From Alphaproteobacteria bacterium (GTDB taxonomy: Bacteria > Pseudomonadota > Alphaproteobacteria > UBA2136 > JALTLI01): a stretch of 5,119 bases of DNA. Both the position numbers and the translations under genes were made by a program. The notes under the pieces are model-generated. The model was not told where the DNA came from, did no database searches, and worked only from the letters and a program-made list of their open reading frames with translations. The stretch covers positions 1 to 5,119 of the forward strand of contig JALTLI010000087.1 in the NCBI GenBank assembly GCA_027005635.1. Reading direction: 5' to 3'. Positions 1-5,119 of the stretch are shown here, one piece after another (positions within the stretch are counted from its first letter, which is position 1; each line of letters begins with the position of its first letter).

Positions 1-1
1 T

Positions 2-1117
2 TTTTTTATTGAAAATGGTATTCATACATTAACAGATAAACCTATTACTGCGCCTAAATTTGTAAACAACACTAAAGCCTATAAAAAATTGTGGACAGAT
101 TATCAAGAATTAGCAGAAATGTATACCAAACAAAGAAGTGATAACAATGTTTTAGTGGAAGTACAGTGCCAGAGACGTTATCACCCTGTGTATCAATTTA
201 TAAAAAATATGTTAAATGAAATTGTTGAGGAATATCAAATACCTATAACATATATTAACAGTTATCATTGCGATGGTATGTGGAATATGCCAGATGAATT
301 TTTAAGTAGAGAAAATCATCCGTACAAATATGGTTATGGTAAATTGTTTCATAGCGGTAATCATTTTGTAGATATTGTATGCTGGTTATTAAAAGCTAAT
401 AAAAAACTTAATGGCAAGCAGGCAAATAATTTTGAGCTTTATACATCTGATATGCGTCCAAATGATTTTATGCATGTTATAAACGCTGATAATTATCAAA
501 AATTATTTAATAGTAATAAACTTAATAACATTTTTTCTCAGCAAAAAAGCCAACCAATTGATGCAACTGGTGAAATAGATATTCATACTTTAATTAGGTT
601 TAGCGAAAATGATAAACTAATTACCACGGTAGATTTAGGTTTAATGCAAAATGGTTTTTCCAGAAGAGCTTGGCAGGATTTACCAGAAAATACCTACAAA
701 GGTAATGGCAGAATTAGACATGAAAGAATGAATATTCAGGTTGGGCCATTAATGAATATCCAATTGCACAGTTACCAATCTAAGGAAGTTAGTGAAAGAA
801 GAAAAAATGATACTGATGATGTTGGTGAACTAGAACATTTAGATGTGTACATATTCAGAAATGTTGATTTAATTGGTGGAAAAGTATTTGAAAAGTTCAC
901 TGCCAAGGAGTTGATGAATAAGAACAATGATAAAAAATTTATTGGATTTAATGAAAGTGCAAGAAAAACTTGTTTAATAAACTTTTTACAAACAAAACGG
1001 GGTGAATCTGATTTATTAGATCATGCTTTAACTGTTAAAATTATGGAGAAATGCTATGAATCTATGTATGCACGTAGCCAAGGTAAATCACCAGTTGTTT
1101 GTGGGAAAATTATTTAA
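2..1117 (+). CDS. Gfo/Idh/MocA-family oxidoreductase, 5' truncated by window edge
   Basis: The frame is open from base 2, so the gene begins upstream; a TTG at 89 is only an internal codon. The 371 visible residues begin within the end of the Rossmann NAD(P)-binding domain. An 'ENGIHTLTDKPIT' segment matches the family's EKP motif (here DKP, bases 35-43), whose Lys is a catalytic/cofactor residue in this family. Further on, 'GYGKLFHSGNHFVDIVCWL' holds the usual active-site His of the C-terminal alpha/beta domain (codon 362-364). The GxGxxG nucleotide motif would lie in the missing ~90-100 N-terminal residues, so the whole protein is probably about 460 residues, longer than the common 330-390. 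These cytosolic enzymes oxidise or reduce a hydroxyl or keto group, usually on a sugar, inositol or related compound; the substrate cannot be told here. No clear terminator follows, so read-through into the Nudix gene 48 bases on is possible. Confidence 0.85.
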   Translation, partial: FFIENGIHTLTDKPITAPKFVNNTKAYKKLWTDYQELAEMYTKQRSDNNVLVEVQCQRRYHPVYQFIKNMLNEIVEEYQIPITYINSYHCDGMWNMPDEFLSRENHPYKYGYGKLFHSGNHFVDIVCWLLKANKKLNGKQANNFELYTSDMRPNDFMHVINADNYQKLFNSNKLNNIFSQQKSQPIDATGEIDIHTLIRFSENDKLITTVDLGLMQNGFSRRAWQDLPENTYKGNGRIRHERMNIQVGPLMNIQLHSYQSKEVSERRKNDTDDVGELEHLDVYIFRNVDLIGGKVFEKFTAKELMNKNNDKKFIGFNESARKTCLINFLQTKRGESDLLDHALTVKIMEKCYESMYARSQGKSPVVCGKII

Positions 1118-1141
1118 CTATTTGGTTGAATAATATATAAT
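1113..1141 (+). promoter_or_regulatory. Possible promoter before the Nudix gene
   Basis: A perfect TATAAT lies at 1136-1141. The hexamer TTTAAC at 1113-1118, 17 bases upstream, is a poor -35 match (3 of 6). Transcription would begin near 1148, leaving a leader of about 18 bases with the SD AAGGAA at 1154-1159. In DNA this AT-rich a TATAAT can arise by chance, so this is tentative. Confidence 0.3.
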
Positions 1142-1165
1142 TAACTTAAATATAAGGAAAATATA

Positions 1166-1615
1166 ATGAGCCACCCTAATTACAGAGTTGCAGTAGAAGC
1201 AATTATTTACAATCAAGGAAAAGTTTTATTAACTAAAAGAAGTGATGATGCTGATGTTGCCCCAGGTGTTTGGAATGTACCTGCTGGTAAGGTTAAGTTT
1301 GAAGAAGTACCAAGTGCTGGTGTAGTACGTGAATGTTTAGAAGAAACAGAGTTACATGTTGATATTATTAAGGAACTAGCAACAAGTGCATTTAAAACAA
1401 AAGTAGGACAAGAAGATGCCTACAGGTTAGCAATGACATATTTAGTTGCCTTAAAAGATGATGAAAAAGTTGATAACCTTAAATTAAATGAAGAGCATAG
1501 TGAGTACGAATGGGTTAATGTACAAGATGTTGCTAGCCCTAAATTTGATAGCATGATGCCAAGGCTAAGAGATATTATTATGAATATTTCAAAAAACAGT
1601 TTACCAAGTGGTTAA
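1166..1615 (+). CDS. Nudix hydrolase
   Basis: A 149-residue protein of typical single-domain Nudix size. The Nudix box spans residues 41-63: Gly41, five residues, Glu47, seven residues, Arg55-Glu56, then Glu59-Glu60, the Mg-binding and catalytic helix. The last Gly of the consensus (GX5EX7REUXEEXGU) is Glu62 here, and the position after RE is Cys57; the catalytic acids are intact. Upstream, 'KVLLTKRS' and 'PGVWNVPAGKV' are the usual strand and loop before the box, and 'YEWVNVQDV' is the usual C-terminal segment. The family cleaves nucleoside diphosphates linked to another group (NTPs, NDP-sugars, oxidised nucleotides, ADP-ribose); the substrate is not readable. The start is well supported by AAGGAA at 1154-1159, six bases before ATG. 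It sits between an oxidoreductase and a nucleotide kinase, consistent with a nucleotide or nucleotide-sugar role, but this is inference. Confidence 0.9.
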   Translation: MSHPNYRVAVEAIIYNQGKVLLTKRSDDADVAPGVWNVPAGKVKFEEVPSAGVVRECLEETELHVDIIKELATSAFKTKVGQEDAYRLAMTYLVALKDDEKVDNLKLNEEHSEYEWVNVQDVASPKFDSMMPRLRDIIMNISKNSLPSG

Positions 1616-1720
1616 ATGATAAATAATTAATATTTAACTACCAATCTTATTTACCTTTTTATAGTAATTCAATTTTAAAAGCCGATATATCTGCAAGGAA
1701 AAATTGTTGGTAATTTATTT

Positions 1721-1726
1721 TATAAT
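1721..1726 (+). promoter_or_regulatory. Possible -10 element before the kinase gene
   Basis: The 140-base gap 1616-1755 holds no gene and no convincing terminator hairpin. A perfect TATAAT lies at 1721-1726, but no good -35 is found 16-18 bases upstream (TTGTTG at 1704-1709 is only 11 bases away). Transcription from here would start near 1733, which fits translation from the ATG at 1756 with the SD TGAGGA at 1743-1748, rather than from the TTG at 1738. Confidence 0.3.
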
Positions 1727-1755
1727 TTAAGCCTTAATTGGCTGAGGATACTATT

Positions 1756-2319
1756 ATGTTTATTGTACTAGAAGGTATTGATGGTACAGGAAAAACTACC
1801 GTTGCTGAAATTTTGGCTAAGTATTTTTCTTATACTAGTTTTGAGTTGACCCAGCCTTTGTTTCGTCCATTTATGGATACTGTATTAGGTGAGGTTGATC
1901 CCAATGTTTTTCATATGTTAAATATGGCAAATTTAAAGCACACATCTAATTTAATAGATGCAGAAATTGCCTTAGGAAGCAATGTTGTTTGTGCAAGATA
2001 TACCCCAACTACTATTGGTTATCATAATGTGATGGCTGTACGAAAGGGGGTTAGTAAATTATTTAGCCCTTCAGCTGAAGATTATTTTGTTACTAAGCCA
2101 GATATTATTTTTCATTTAACCGCTACAGAAGAGGTTAGACAAAAAAGAATGAATGGCAGAGGCAGAATAACCAGCAGTGATAACATGATGGATAACCATG
2201 AAATTAGAAAAGCTATTTTAGCTGAATTTAATAATATGGATATGATTGAGCTTGATACAAGCTACATTAATCCAATGGAGGTTGCTGAAAAACTTTTAAC
2301 TTATATAGAAACTATCTGA
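1756..2319 (+). CDS. Thymidylate-kinase-like P-loop nucleotide kinase
   Basis: A 187-residue protein. The N-terminus 'MFIVLEGIDGTGKTT' is the classic start of dTMP kinase, with Walker A at residues 7-14 (GxxGxGKT). ATG 1756 is preferred over the in-frame TTG at 1738 because TGAGGA (1743-1748) lies seven bases before it and because family members begin just before this motif. Residues 80-90 'ARYTPTTIGYH' correspond to the substrate-binding DR(Y/F)-x-x-S-x-x-A-Y-Q segment, but the Asp is Ala80. 'PDIIFHLTATEEVRQKR' (115-131) followed by an Arg-rich 'MNGRGR' matches the strand and LID region. The protein is shorter than typical dTMP kinases (about 205-215). The family transfers phosphate from ATP to a nucleoside monophosphate in the cytosol. 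With the altered DR motif and the accessory neighbours, it may act on a different nucleotide or nucleoside than housekeeping Tmk, so I give no gene symbol. A strong terminator follows. Confidence 0.8.
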   Translation: MFIVLEGIDGTGKTTVAEILAKYFSYTSFELTQPLFRPFMDTVLGEVDPNVFHMLNMANLKHTSNLIDAEIALGSNVVCARYTPTTIGYHNVMAVRKGVSKLFSPSAEDYFVTKPDIIFHLTATEEVRQKRMNGRGRITSSDNMMDNHEIRKAILAEFNNMDMIELDTSYINPMEVAEKLLTYIETI

Positions 2320-2355
2320 AATTATTTTTGGAAAGTTTTATAACGGAGAAAATTG

Positions 2356-2412
2356 CTATATCAAGCCCAAAACTGAAATTTATATAAGTTTTGGGGCTTG
2401 ATATAGTTTTAT
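2356..2412 (+). terminator. Strong hairpin terminator after the kinase gene
   Basis: Left arm 2356-2374 and right arm 2387-2406 pair over 19 bases with one bulged G in the right arm (CCC against GGGG), around a 12-base loop (2375-2386). TTTTATT follows at 2407-2413. The stem core CAAGCCC/GGGGCTTG is the GC-rich part. It begins 36 bases after the kinase stop, as expected for a Rho-independent terminator, and A-rich sequence left of the stem could let it also act in reverse. The methyltransferase SD lies only 20 bases past the stem. Confidence 0.8.
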
Positions 2413-2438
2413 TAAATTTAATAATTAAGGAAATAAAA

Positions 2439-3161
2439 ATGAAACAAAGCACAGTATCAAGCTGGGATAAAGTTTGGCAACAGAATGAAAAAATTGGTAG
2501 CTATGGTTGCTCAATTCGTAGATATGCAGCAACTAAATTCAAAATATATTTATACCAAAAATGGGGTGTTGAACTTAATAATAAAGTTAAAGTTTTAGAA
2601 GCTGGCTGTGGTGAAGGCTCATTAATTGTGGAGCTGGTTAAATCTTTTAATGTGCAGGGGCATGCTCTGGATTTTTCTCCACAAGCTATTAAAAGAACAG
2701 AAGAACTAGCCATAGAAAATTCTGTTAATGTAAGGTGCGAAGAGGCTAATATTCTTGCTACTCCTTATAAAGATAACACCTTTGATGTAATTATAAGTAA
2801 CGGTGTGATTGAGCATTTTACAAACCCCAAAGAACCAACTCAAGAAATGTTTAGAATACTTAAACCTGGTGGTAAGTTGTTGTTAATGGTGCCAAATACA
2901 TATTCTTATGGGGTAATAGATAGATTATGGCAAACTTTAAAAGGTGAATGGCCGTTTGGTTATCAAAAAGAAATTTCCCCATCTGGTTTAAAAAAAATTG
3001 CCTTATCAAGTGGGTTTGCGGTTGAAAGGGTTGAATCAATTCTGCGCCCAAACTTTCCACAAGATAGAGAGCAAATGACAAGAATTGTTAAACATGATAA
3101 TTTTTACAGAAAATTATTCCCTAAATGGGGCTTTTTTTCTTGGATTGTTGCGGTTAAATAG
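2439..3161 (+). CDS. Class I SAM-dependent methyltransferase
   Basis: A 240-residue protein. ATG 2439 is chosen because AAGGAA (2427-2432) lies six bases upstream; a longer frame back to a TTG at 2391 would start inside the terminator stem and is unlikely. SAM motif I is 'VLEAGCGEGSL' (residues 52-62). The acidic residue at the end of strand 2 is Asp78 ('ALDFSPQAI'). Motif II is 'FDVIISNGVIEHF' (115-127), and 'LKPGGKLLLMVPN' (141-153) is the post-II/III segment. This is the Methyltransf_11/UbiE-like fold, acting on small molecules; the acceptor is not evident. The N-terminal 'SSWDKVWQQNE' segment is a common lead-in for such enzymes. No membrane segment is seen. It is separated from the upstream genes by a terminator and lacks a clear promoter of its own, so it may depend on read-through. 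It converges with guaC. Confidence 0.9.
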   Translation: MKQSTVSSWDKVWQQNEKIGSYGCSIRRYAATKFKIYLYQKWGVELNNKVKVLEAGCGEGSLIVELVKSFNVQGHALDFSPQAIKRTEELAIENSVNVRCEEANILATPYKDNTFDVIISNGVIEHFTNPKEPTQEMFRILKPGGKLLLMVPNTYSYGVIDRLWQTLKGEWPFGYQKEISPSGLKKIALSSGFAVERVESILRPNFPQDREQMTRIVKHDNFYRKLFPKWGFFSWIVAVK

Positions 3162-3180
3162 CAATTAAATTCCTCCGTGG

Positions 3181-3200
3181 ATACCGGCCTTCGCCGGCAT
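3181..3200. repeat. GC-rich REP-like hairpin in the convergent gap
   Basis: CCGGC (3184-3188) and GCCGG (3193-3197) pair around the loop CTTC, with two further A-T pairs after one mismatch. Flanking bases (GTGGATA before, CATGATGA after) resemble short palindromic repeats scattered between genes of many proteobacteria; that resemblance is from memory. It stands out against the AT-rich surroundings. It has no T-run directly after it, so it is not a classic terminator by itself, although it may stabilise the 3' ends of both convergent transcripts. Confidence 0.55.
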
Positions 3201-3206
3201 GATGAA

Positions 3207-3232
3207 CTCTTGGCTAAGGGACTTATTTTTTT
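3207..3232 (+). terminator. Weak terminator after the methyltransferase gene
   Basis: CTCTT (3207-3211) can pair with AAGGG (3216-3220, one G-U) around GGCT, and a run of seven T lies at 3226-3232 after a five-base gap. The stem is short, so function is doubtful unless helped by the GC-rich hairpin just upstream. Confidence 0.3.
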
Positions 3233-3261
3233 ATACTTTATATGTAGTATGGTAATTTAAC

Positions 3262-4305
3262 TTAACCAGCATTAAACGGAGTAAATATATCATTTAATTG
3301 CTGGGTTACTCTTATAAATGTTGTTCTTTTAGTTAGCTCTTTTAAATGCTCTGCACCAACGTAGGTACATGTTGAACGGATACCGCCTAAAATTTCTAAT
3401 ACTGTTTCATTGATAGCACCTTTATATGGAACATCAACAGATTTACCTTCTGAGGCACGGTAAGATGCAACACCGCCATGATATTTGTTCATTGCTTCAG
3501 CAGAGCTCATACCATAATAACGCATTGCCTTTTGCTTTGTTTTTTCGTTAATGAACACTTCTCCTAAACATTCATCATGCCCTGCTAACATTCCTCCTAG
3601 CATTACAAAATCTGCCCCTCCGGCAAATGCTTTTGCTATATCTCCACCAACAGTGCAACCACCATCTGCACATACATAACCTTTTAATCCGTGGGCAGCA
3701 TCAGCGCATTCAATTATGGCGCTTAACTGCGGGTATCCTACCCCTGTTTTTTTACGTGTAGTACAAACAGAGCCAGGACCAATACCTACTTTTATAATAT
3801 CTGCACCTGCTATTATTAGTTCTTCTACCATTTCGCCTGTTACTACGTTACCTGCCATAATTGTTTTTTCTGGGAACTCTTCACGAACTTGCTTAACAAA
3901 ATCTATGAATGGTTGAGAGTAGCCATTTGCCACATCTAAACAAATAAATGGTGCATTAGTAATTGCCATTGCTGTTTTTAAATAGGGAATAGATGTTTCA
4001 CCTATTCCTGCTGAAATAAAAGTTTTGTTAAATATTTTTTTATCTGTTTTTTTATATTCTTCTTCATTAATAAATTTACTTAGGGCTGTTAAAATGCCAT
4101 GCTTTCCAAGCTCTTTTGCCACTTCTATAGTGCCAGTATGATCCATATTGGCAGAAATTATTGGCACACCTTGCCATGTTTTACCTGAATTTTTAAAAGT
4201 AAATTTTCTGGTAATATCTACATCGGAGCGAGATTTTAAAATACTTCTTTTAGGACGAATTAAAACATCTTTAAAATCTAGTTTAACTTCATTTTCAATA
4301 CGCAT
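3262..4305 (-). CDS. guaC: GMP reductase
   Basis: GMP reductase (NADPH + GMP to IMP + ammonia + NADP), the purine-salvage step linking guanine to adenine nucleotides; a cytosolic TIM-barrel enzyme of the IMPDH/GMPR family. The 347 residues equal the length of E. coli GuaC, with near-identical blocks: 'KLDFKDVLIRPKRS' (8-21), 'DVANGYS' (124-130), 'AGNVVTGEM' (151-159), 'IKVGIGPGSVCTTR' (171-184), 'GVGYPQLSAIIECADAAHG' (188-206), 'ADFVMLGGMLAGH' (231-243), 'CTYVGAEHLKELTKRTTFIRV' segment (313-333). The catalytic Cys is Cys181 with Thr183, and the paired Glu is Glu286 in 'ASEGK'. Two local differences from the usual enzyme: ANMD-HT-GT where ANMD-TV-GT is common, and 'LSKFI' where 'HKHY' is common. 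The ATG has AAAGGG (4313-4318 on the + strand) seven bases upstream. It is a single-gene unit with its own promoter. Confidence 0.97.
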   Translation of the reverse strand: MRIENEVKLDFKDVLIRPKRSILKSRSDVDITRKFTFKNSGKTWQGVPIISANMDHTGTIEVAKELGKHGILTALSKFINEEEYKKTDKKIFNKTFISAGIGETSIPYLKTAMAITNAPFICLDVANGYSQPFIDFVKQVREEFPEKTIMAGNVVTGEMVEELIIAGADIIKVGIGPGSVCTTRKKTGVGYPQLSAIIECADAAHGLKGYVCADGGCTVGGDIAKAFAGGADFVMLGGMLAGHDECLGEVFINEKTKQKAMRYYGMSSAEAMNKYHGGVASYRASEGKSVDVPYKGAINETVLEILGGIRSTCTYVGAEHLKELTKRTTFIRVTQQLNDIFTPFNAG

Positions 4306-4343
4306 AGAAATACCCTTTAATTGAGATTGTTATGATTGGTTTT

Positions 4344-4372
4344 ATTATACACTATTTTATAGTTGAAATTAA
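4344..4372 (-). promoter_or_regulatory. Likely guaC promoter
   Basis: On the - strand a perfect TATAAT (complement of 4344-4349) follows TTAATT (complement of 4367-4372) at 17 bases; the -35 matches consensus at three of six. Transcription would start near 4337, giving a leader of about 32 bases before the guaC ATG with the SD AAAGGG inside it. Another TATAAT on the same strand (complement of 4392-4397) overlaps the edge of the palindromic element. Confidence 0.5.
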
Positions 4373-4393
4373 ACCATTTTTTAGTCATTGTAT

Positions 4394-4425
4394 TATAGTG
4401 ATTTTCCTTAACATTTAGACATTTG
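4394..4425 (+). repeat. Left terminal inverted repeat of the element
   Basis: This 32-base repeat starts TATAGTGAT and contains TTCCTTAACATTTAGACATT. It matches the complement of 4644-4675 except at two positions (T4403 and T4424). On the - strand it also presents AAGGAA, but no gene start follows at proper spacing on that side. Confidence 0.85.
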
Positions 4426-4481
4426 CAAGGAGCAAAAAATGATGATAAGTTTATTTACGAAGAAGGAGTATAACTAGTTAC

Positions 4482-4661
4482 ATGACTGATGAGAAAATGA
4501 AGTTATCACATTTTTTGCCCTTGTCCTGCGGATGGAGGCTAAAAAGCCATTCATCTGCATTTCGCCAAACGCCGTATGGGGTAAACCATACGCCATTCGT
4601 CAAAATACAAATGAACACTGCGTTATGGCTTTTTAGCTCTCCACCAATGTCTAAATGTTAA
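4482..4661 (+). other. 59-codon open frame inside the palindromic element
   Basis: An ATG at 4482 opens 59 codons ending at TAA 4659-4661, crossing both arms of the inner hairpin. GAAGGAG (4462-4468, near) is 13 bases upstream, longer than ideal. The predicted peptide (start MTDEKMKLSH, end SSPPMSKC) has no domain I recognise, and its second half is forced by the palindrome. A 12-codon frame at 4439-4477 precedes it with a perfect SD AAGGAG (4427-4432) six bases before ATG. Either could be translated, but absence of stops over this length in a repeat is weak evidence. Confidence 0.2.
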
Positions 4662-4675
4662 GGAAGATCACTATA
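4644..4675 (-). repeat. Right terminal inverted repeat, containing the SD of the CDF gene
   Basis: This is the mirror copy of the left terminal repeat. Read on the + strand it ends in AAGGAAG (4660-4666) followed by ATCACTAT and then ATG (4675-4677). The apparent SD of the CDF gene is therefore entirely inside the repeat, and the last base of the repeat is the A of the start codon. Confidence 0.85.
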
Positions 4676-5119
4676 TGGATCATAACTCTTCACACCACAG
4701 ATTACTAATAGCGCTAGTTTTAGGCGCCATTTATATGGGGTTAGCTTTTGGAGGGAGTTTATTAACTGGTAGCTTGGTTTTACTTGCGGATGCTGGTCAT
4801 TTGCTTGCTCATAATGGGGCGTTGTTAATTGCTTTTATTTCATCATCTATTGCTAGCAAAAAACCAAATGAGAGGTTTTCTTATGGTTATGGAAGAATGG
4901 AATCTGTTGGTAGTTATACTAATAGTTTAATTTTAATGGCAGTTGCATTATTTGTTGGCTATGAAGCTGTTAGTAGTTTTATTAATAATGAACATTATGA
5001 TAATCATAATATTTCTTTAAATGGCTCATTAATTATTTCTGGAATTGCTGTTTGTGGCTTATTGTTACATATTATTTCTGCCAGAGTTTTATATAAAGGA
5101 AGAAAGCAGAGTTTAAATG
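4675..5119 (+). CDS. CDF-family divalent metal cation efflux transporter, 3' truncated by window edge
   Basis: The first 148 residues of an inner-membrane cation diffusion facilitator, which exports a divalent metal (Zn, Co, Ni, Cd or Fe in the family) in exchange for protons. The N-terminus 'MDHNSSHH' is His-rich. Predicted membrane segments lie at about 10-30, 36-58, 80-103 and 117-140. The signature 'GSLVLLADAGHLLAH' (32-46) carries the TM2 metal-site pair, here His42 and His46 (HxxxH) where zinc exporters usually have HxxxD or DxxxD. 'FSYGYGRMES' (68-77) is the conserved TM2-TM3 loop, and the frame ends at 'KQSLN', where the family usually continues to TM5 with its second metal pair. ATG 4675 has AAGGAAG nine bases upstream, inside the right terminal repeat of the palindromic element. 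The gene is divergent from guaC. Metal specificity is not certain; HxxxH recalls DmeF-type Co/Ni exporters. Confidence 0.92.
   Translation, partial: MDHNSSHHRLLIALVLGAIYMGLAFGGSLLTGSLVLLADAGHLLAHNGALLIAFISSSIASKKPNERFSYGYGRMESVGSYTNSLILMAVALFVGYEAVSSFINNEHYDNHNISLNGSLIISGIAVCGLLLHIISARVLYKGRKQSLN

Larger units (their letters stand above)
4394..4675. mobile_element. 282-base palindromic element (MITE-like) between guaC and the CDF gene
   Basis: The ends are inverted repeats: 4394-4425 and 4644-4675 match at 30 of 32 bases when one is reversed and complemented, both beginning TATAGTGAT. Moving inward, 4534-4550 pairs with 4625-4642 (one bulge), and 4551-4579 pairs with 4586-4614 at 22 of 29 bases, closing on a 6-base loop (4580-4585). 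The left arm holds 108 bases (4426-4533) with no partner, and the right arm holds 10 extra (4615-4624). No transposase is encoded. Terminal repeats, small size and a possible TA target duplication (the outermost TA of TATA on each side) suggest a non-autonomous element moved in trans, perhaps by an IS630/Tc1-mariner-like enzyme; that family link is inference. The inner part is richer in G+C than the flanks. The alternative is a resident structured regulatory region rather than a mobile one. Confidence 0.7.

Noticed and set aside
1738..1755. TTG start for the kinase
   Set aside because: ATG 1756 has the SD TGAGGA and gives the family-typical N-terminus.
2398..2425. TTGATA (2398-2403), 16 bases, AATAAT (2420-2425) as a promoter for the methyltransferase
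   Set aside because: The boxes match consensus at five of six each, but transcription would start near 2432 and cut off the SD at 2427-2432, and the -35 lies in the terminator stem.
2391..2438. N-terminal extension of the methyltransferase from a TTG
   Set aside because: It lies in the terminator stem; ATG 2439 has a well-spaced SD.
2501..3081. Two - strand open frames (70 and 73 codons) inside the methyltransferase gene
   Set aside because: They lie opposite a clear conserved coding frame and show no recognisable domain.
3716..3916. 66-codon + strand frame inside guaC
   Set aside because: It is antisense to highly conserved GMP reductase catalytic blocks and has no SD.
4317..4388. 23-codon - strand frame between the element and guaC
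   Set aside because: The AAGGAA from the left repeat is about 15 bases from its ATG, the peptide is low complexity, and it overlaps the guaC promoter.
4482..4500. CTGATGA...GAAG resembling a hammerhead ribozyme core
   Set aside because: There is no stem II between the halves, GAAA is not in place, and no partner cleavage strand is seen.
4474..4596. 40-codon - strand frame in the element
   Set aside because: No SD precedes it and it overlaps the + strand frame; open frames on both strands are expected from a palindrome.

Overview
The window is AT-rich bacterial DNA with closely packed genes, AAGGAA-type Shine-Dalgarno (SD) sites 6-9 bases before most starts, and no sign of introns or of phage structural genes. 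The GMP reductase resembles the proteobacterial GuaC type, and a GC-rich CCGGC/GCCGG hairpin of a kind often seen between genes in proteobacteria sits in one gap. I infer an AT-rich, Gram-negative proteobacterium, perhaps an alphaproteobacterium. This is a weak inference because no rRNA or other strong marker is present.

Left part (1-3161, + strand): four genes lie in a row. They are the 3' part of a Gfo/Idh/MocA-type NAD(P)-dependent oxidoreductase, a complete Nudix hydrolase, a small thymidylate-kinase-like P-loop kinase, and a class I SAM-dependent methyltransferase. Gaps are 48, 140 and 119 bases. A strong hairpin terminator separates the kinase from the methyltransferase. The mix (sugar-type dehydrogenase, nucleoside-diphosphate-linked hydrolase, nucleotide kinase, methyltransferase) looks like accessory metabolism of a nucleotide, sugar or small metabolite, but no product can be named from sequence alone.

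Middle (3162-4305): a convergent gap of 100 bases holds the GC-rich hairpin and a weak T-run terminator. It is followed by guaC (GMP reductase, purine salvage) on the - strand, complete at 347 residues with its catalytic Cys-Thr and Glu in place.

Right part (4306-5119): the gap between guaC and a divergent CDF-family metal efflux gene (cut by the window edge) contains the most unusual structure here. This is a 282-base imperfect palindrome (4394-4675) with 32-base terminal inverted repeats matching at 30 positions, an inner 29-base stem around a 6-base loop, and a 108-base segment present only in the left arm. It looks like a miniature inverted-repeat element. Its right terminal repeat carries the apparent SD of the CDF gene and ends on the A of that gene's ATG, so the element appears to have become part of the gene's translation start. 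Five of seven mismatches in the inner stem become G-U pairs in the - strand transcript only, which hints that a - strand RNA fold has been kept.
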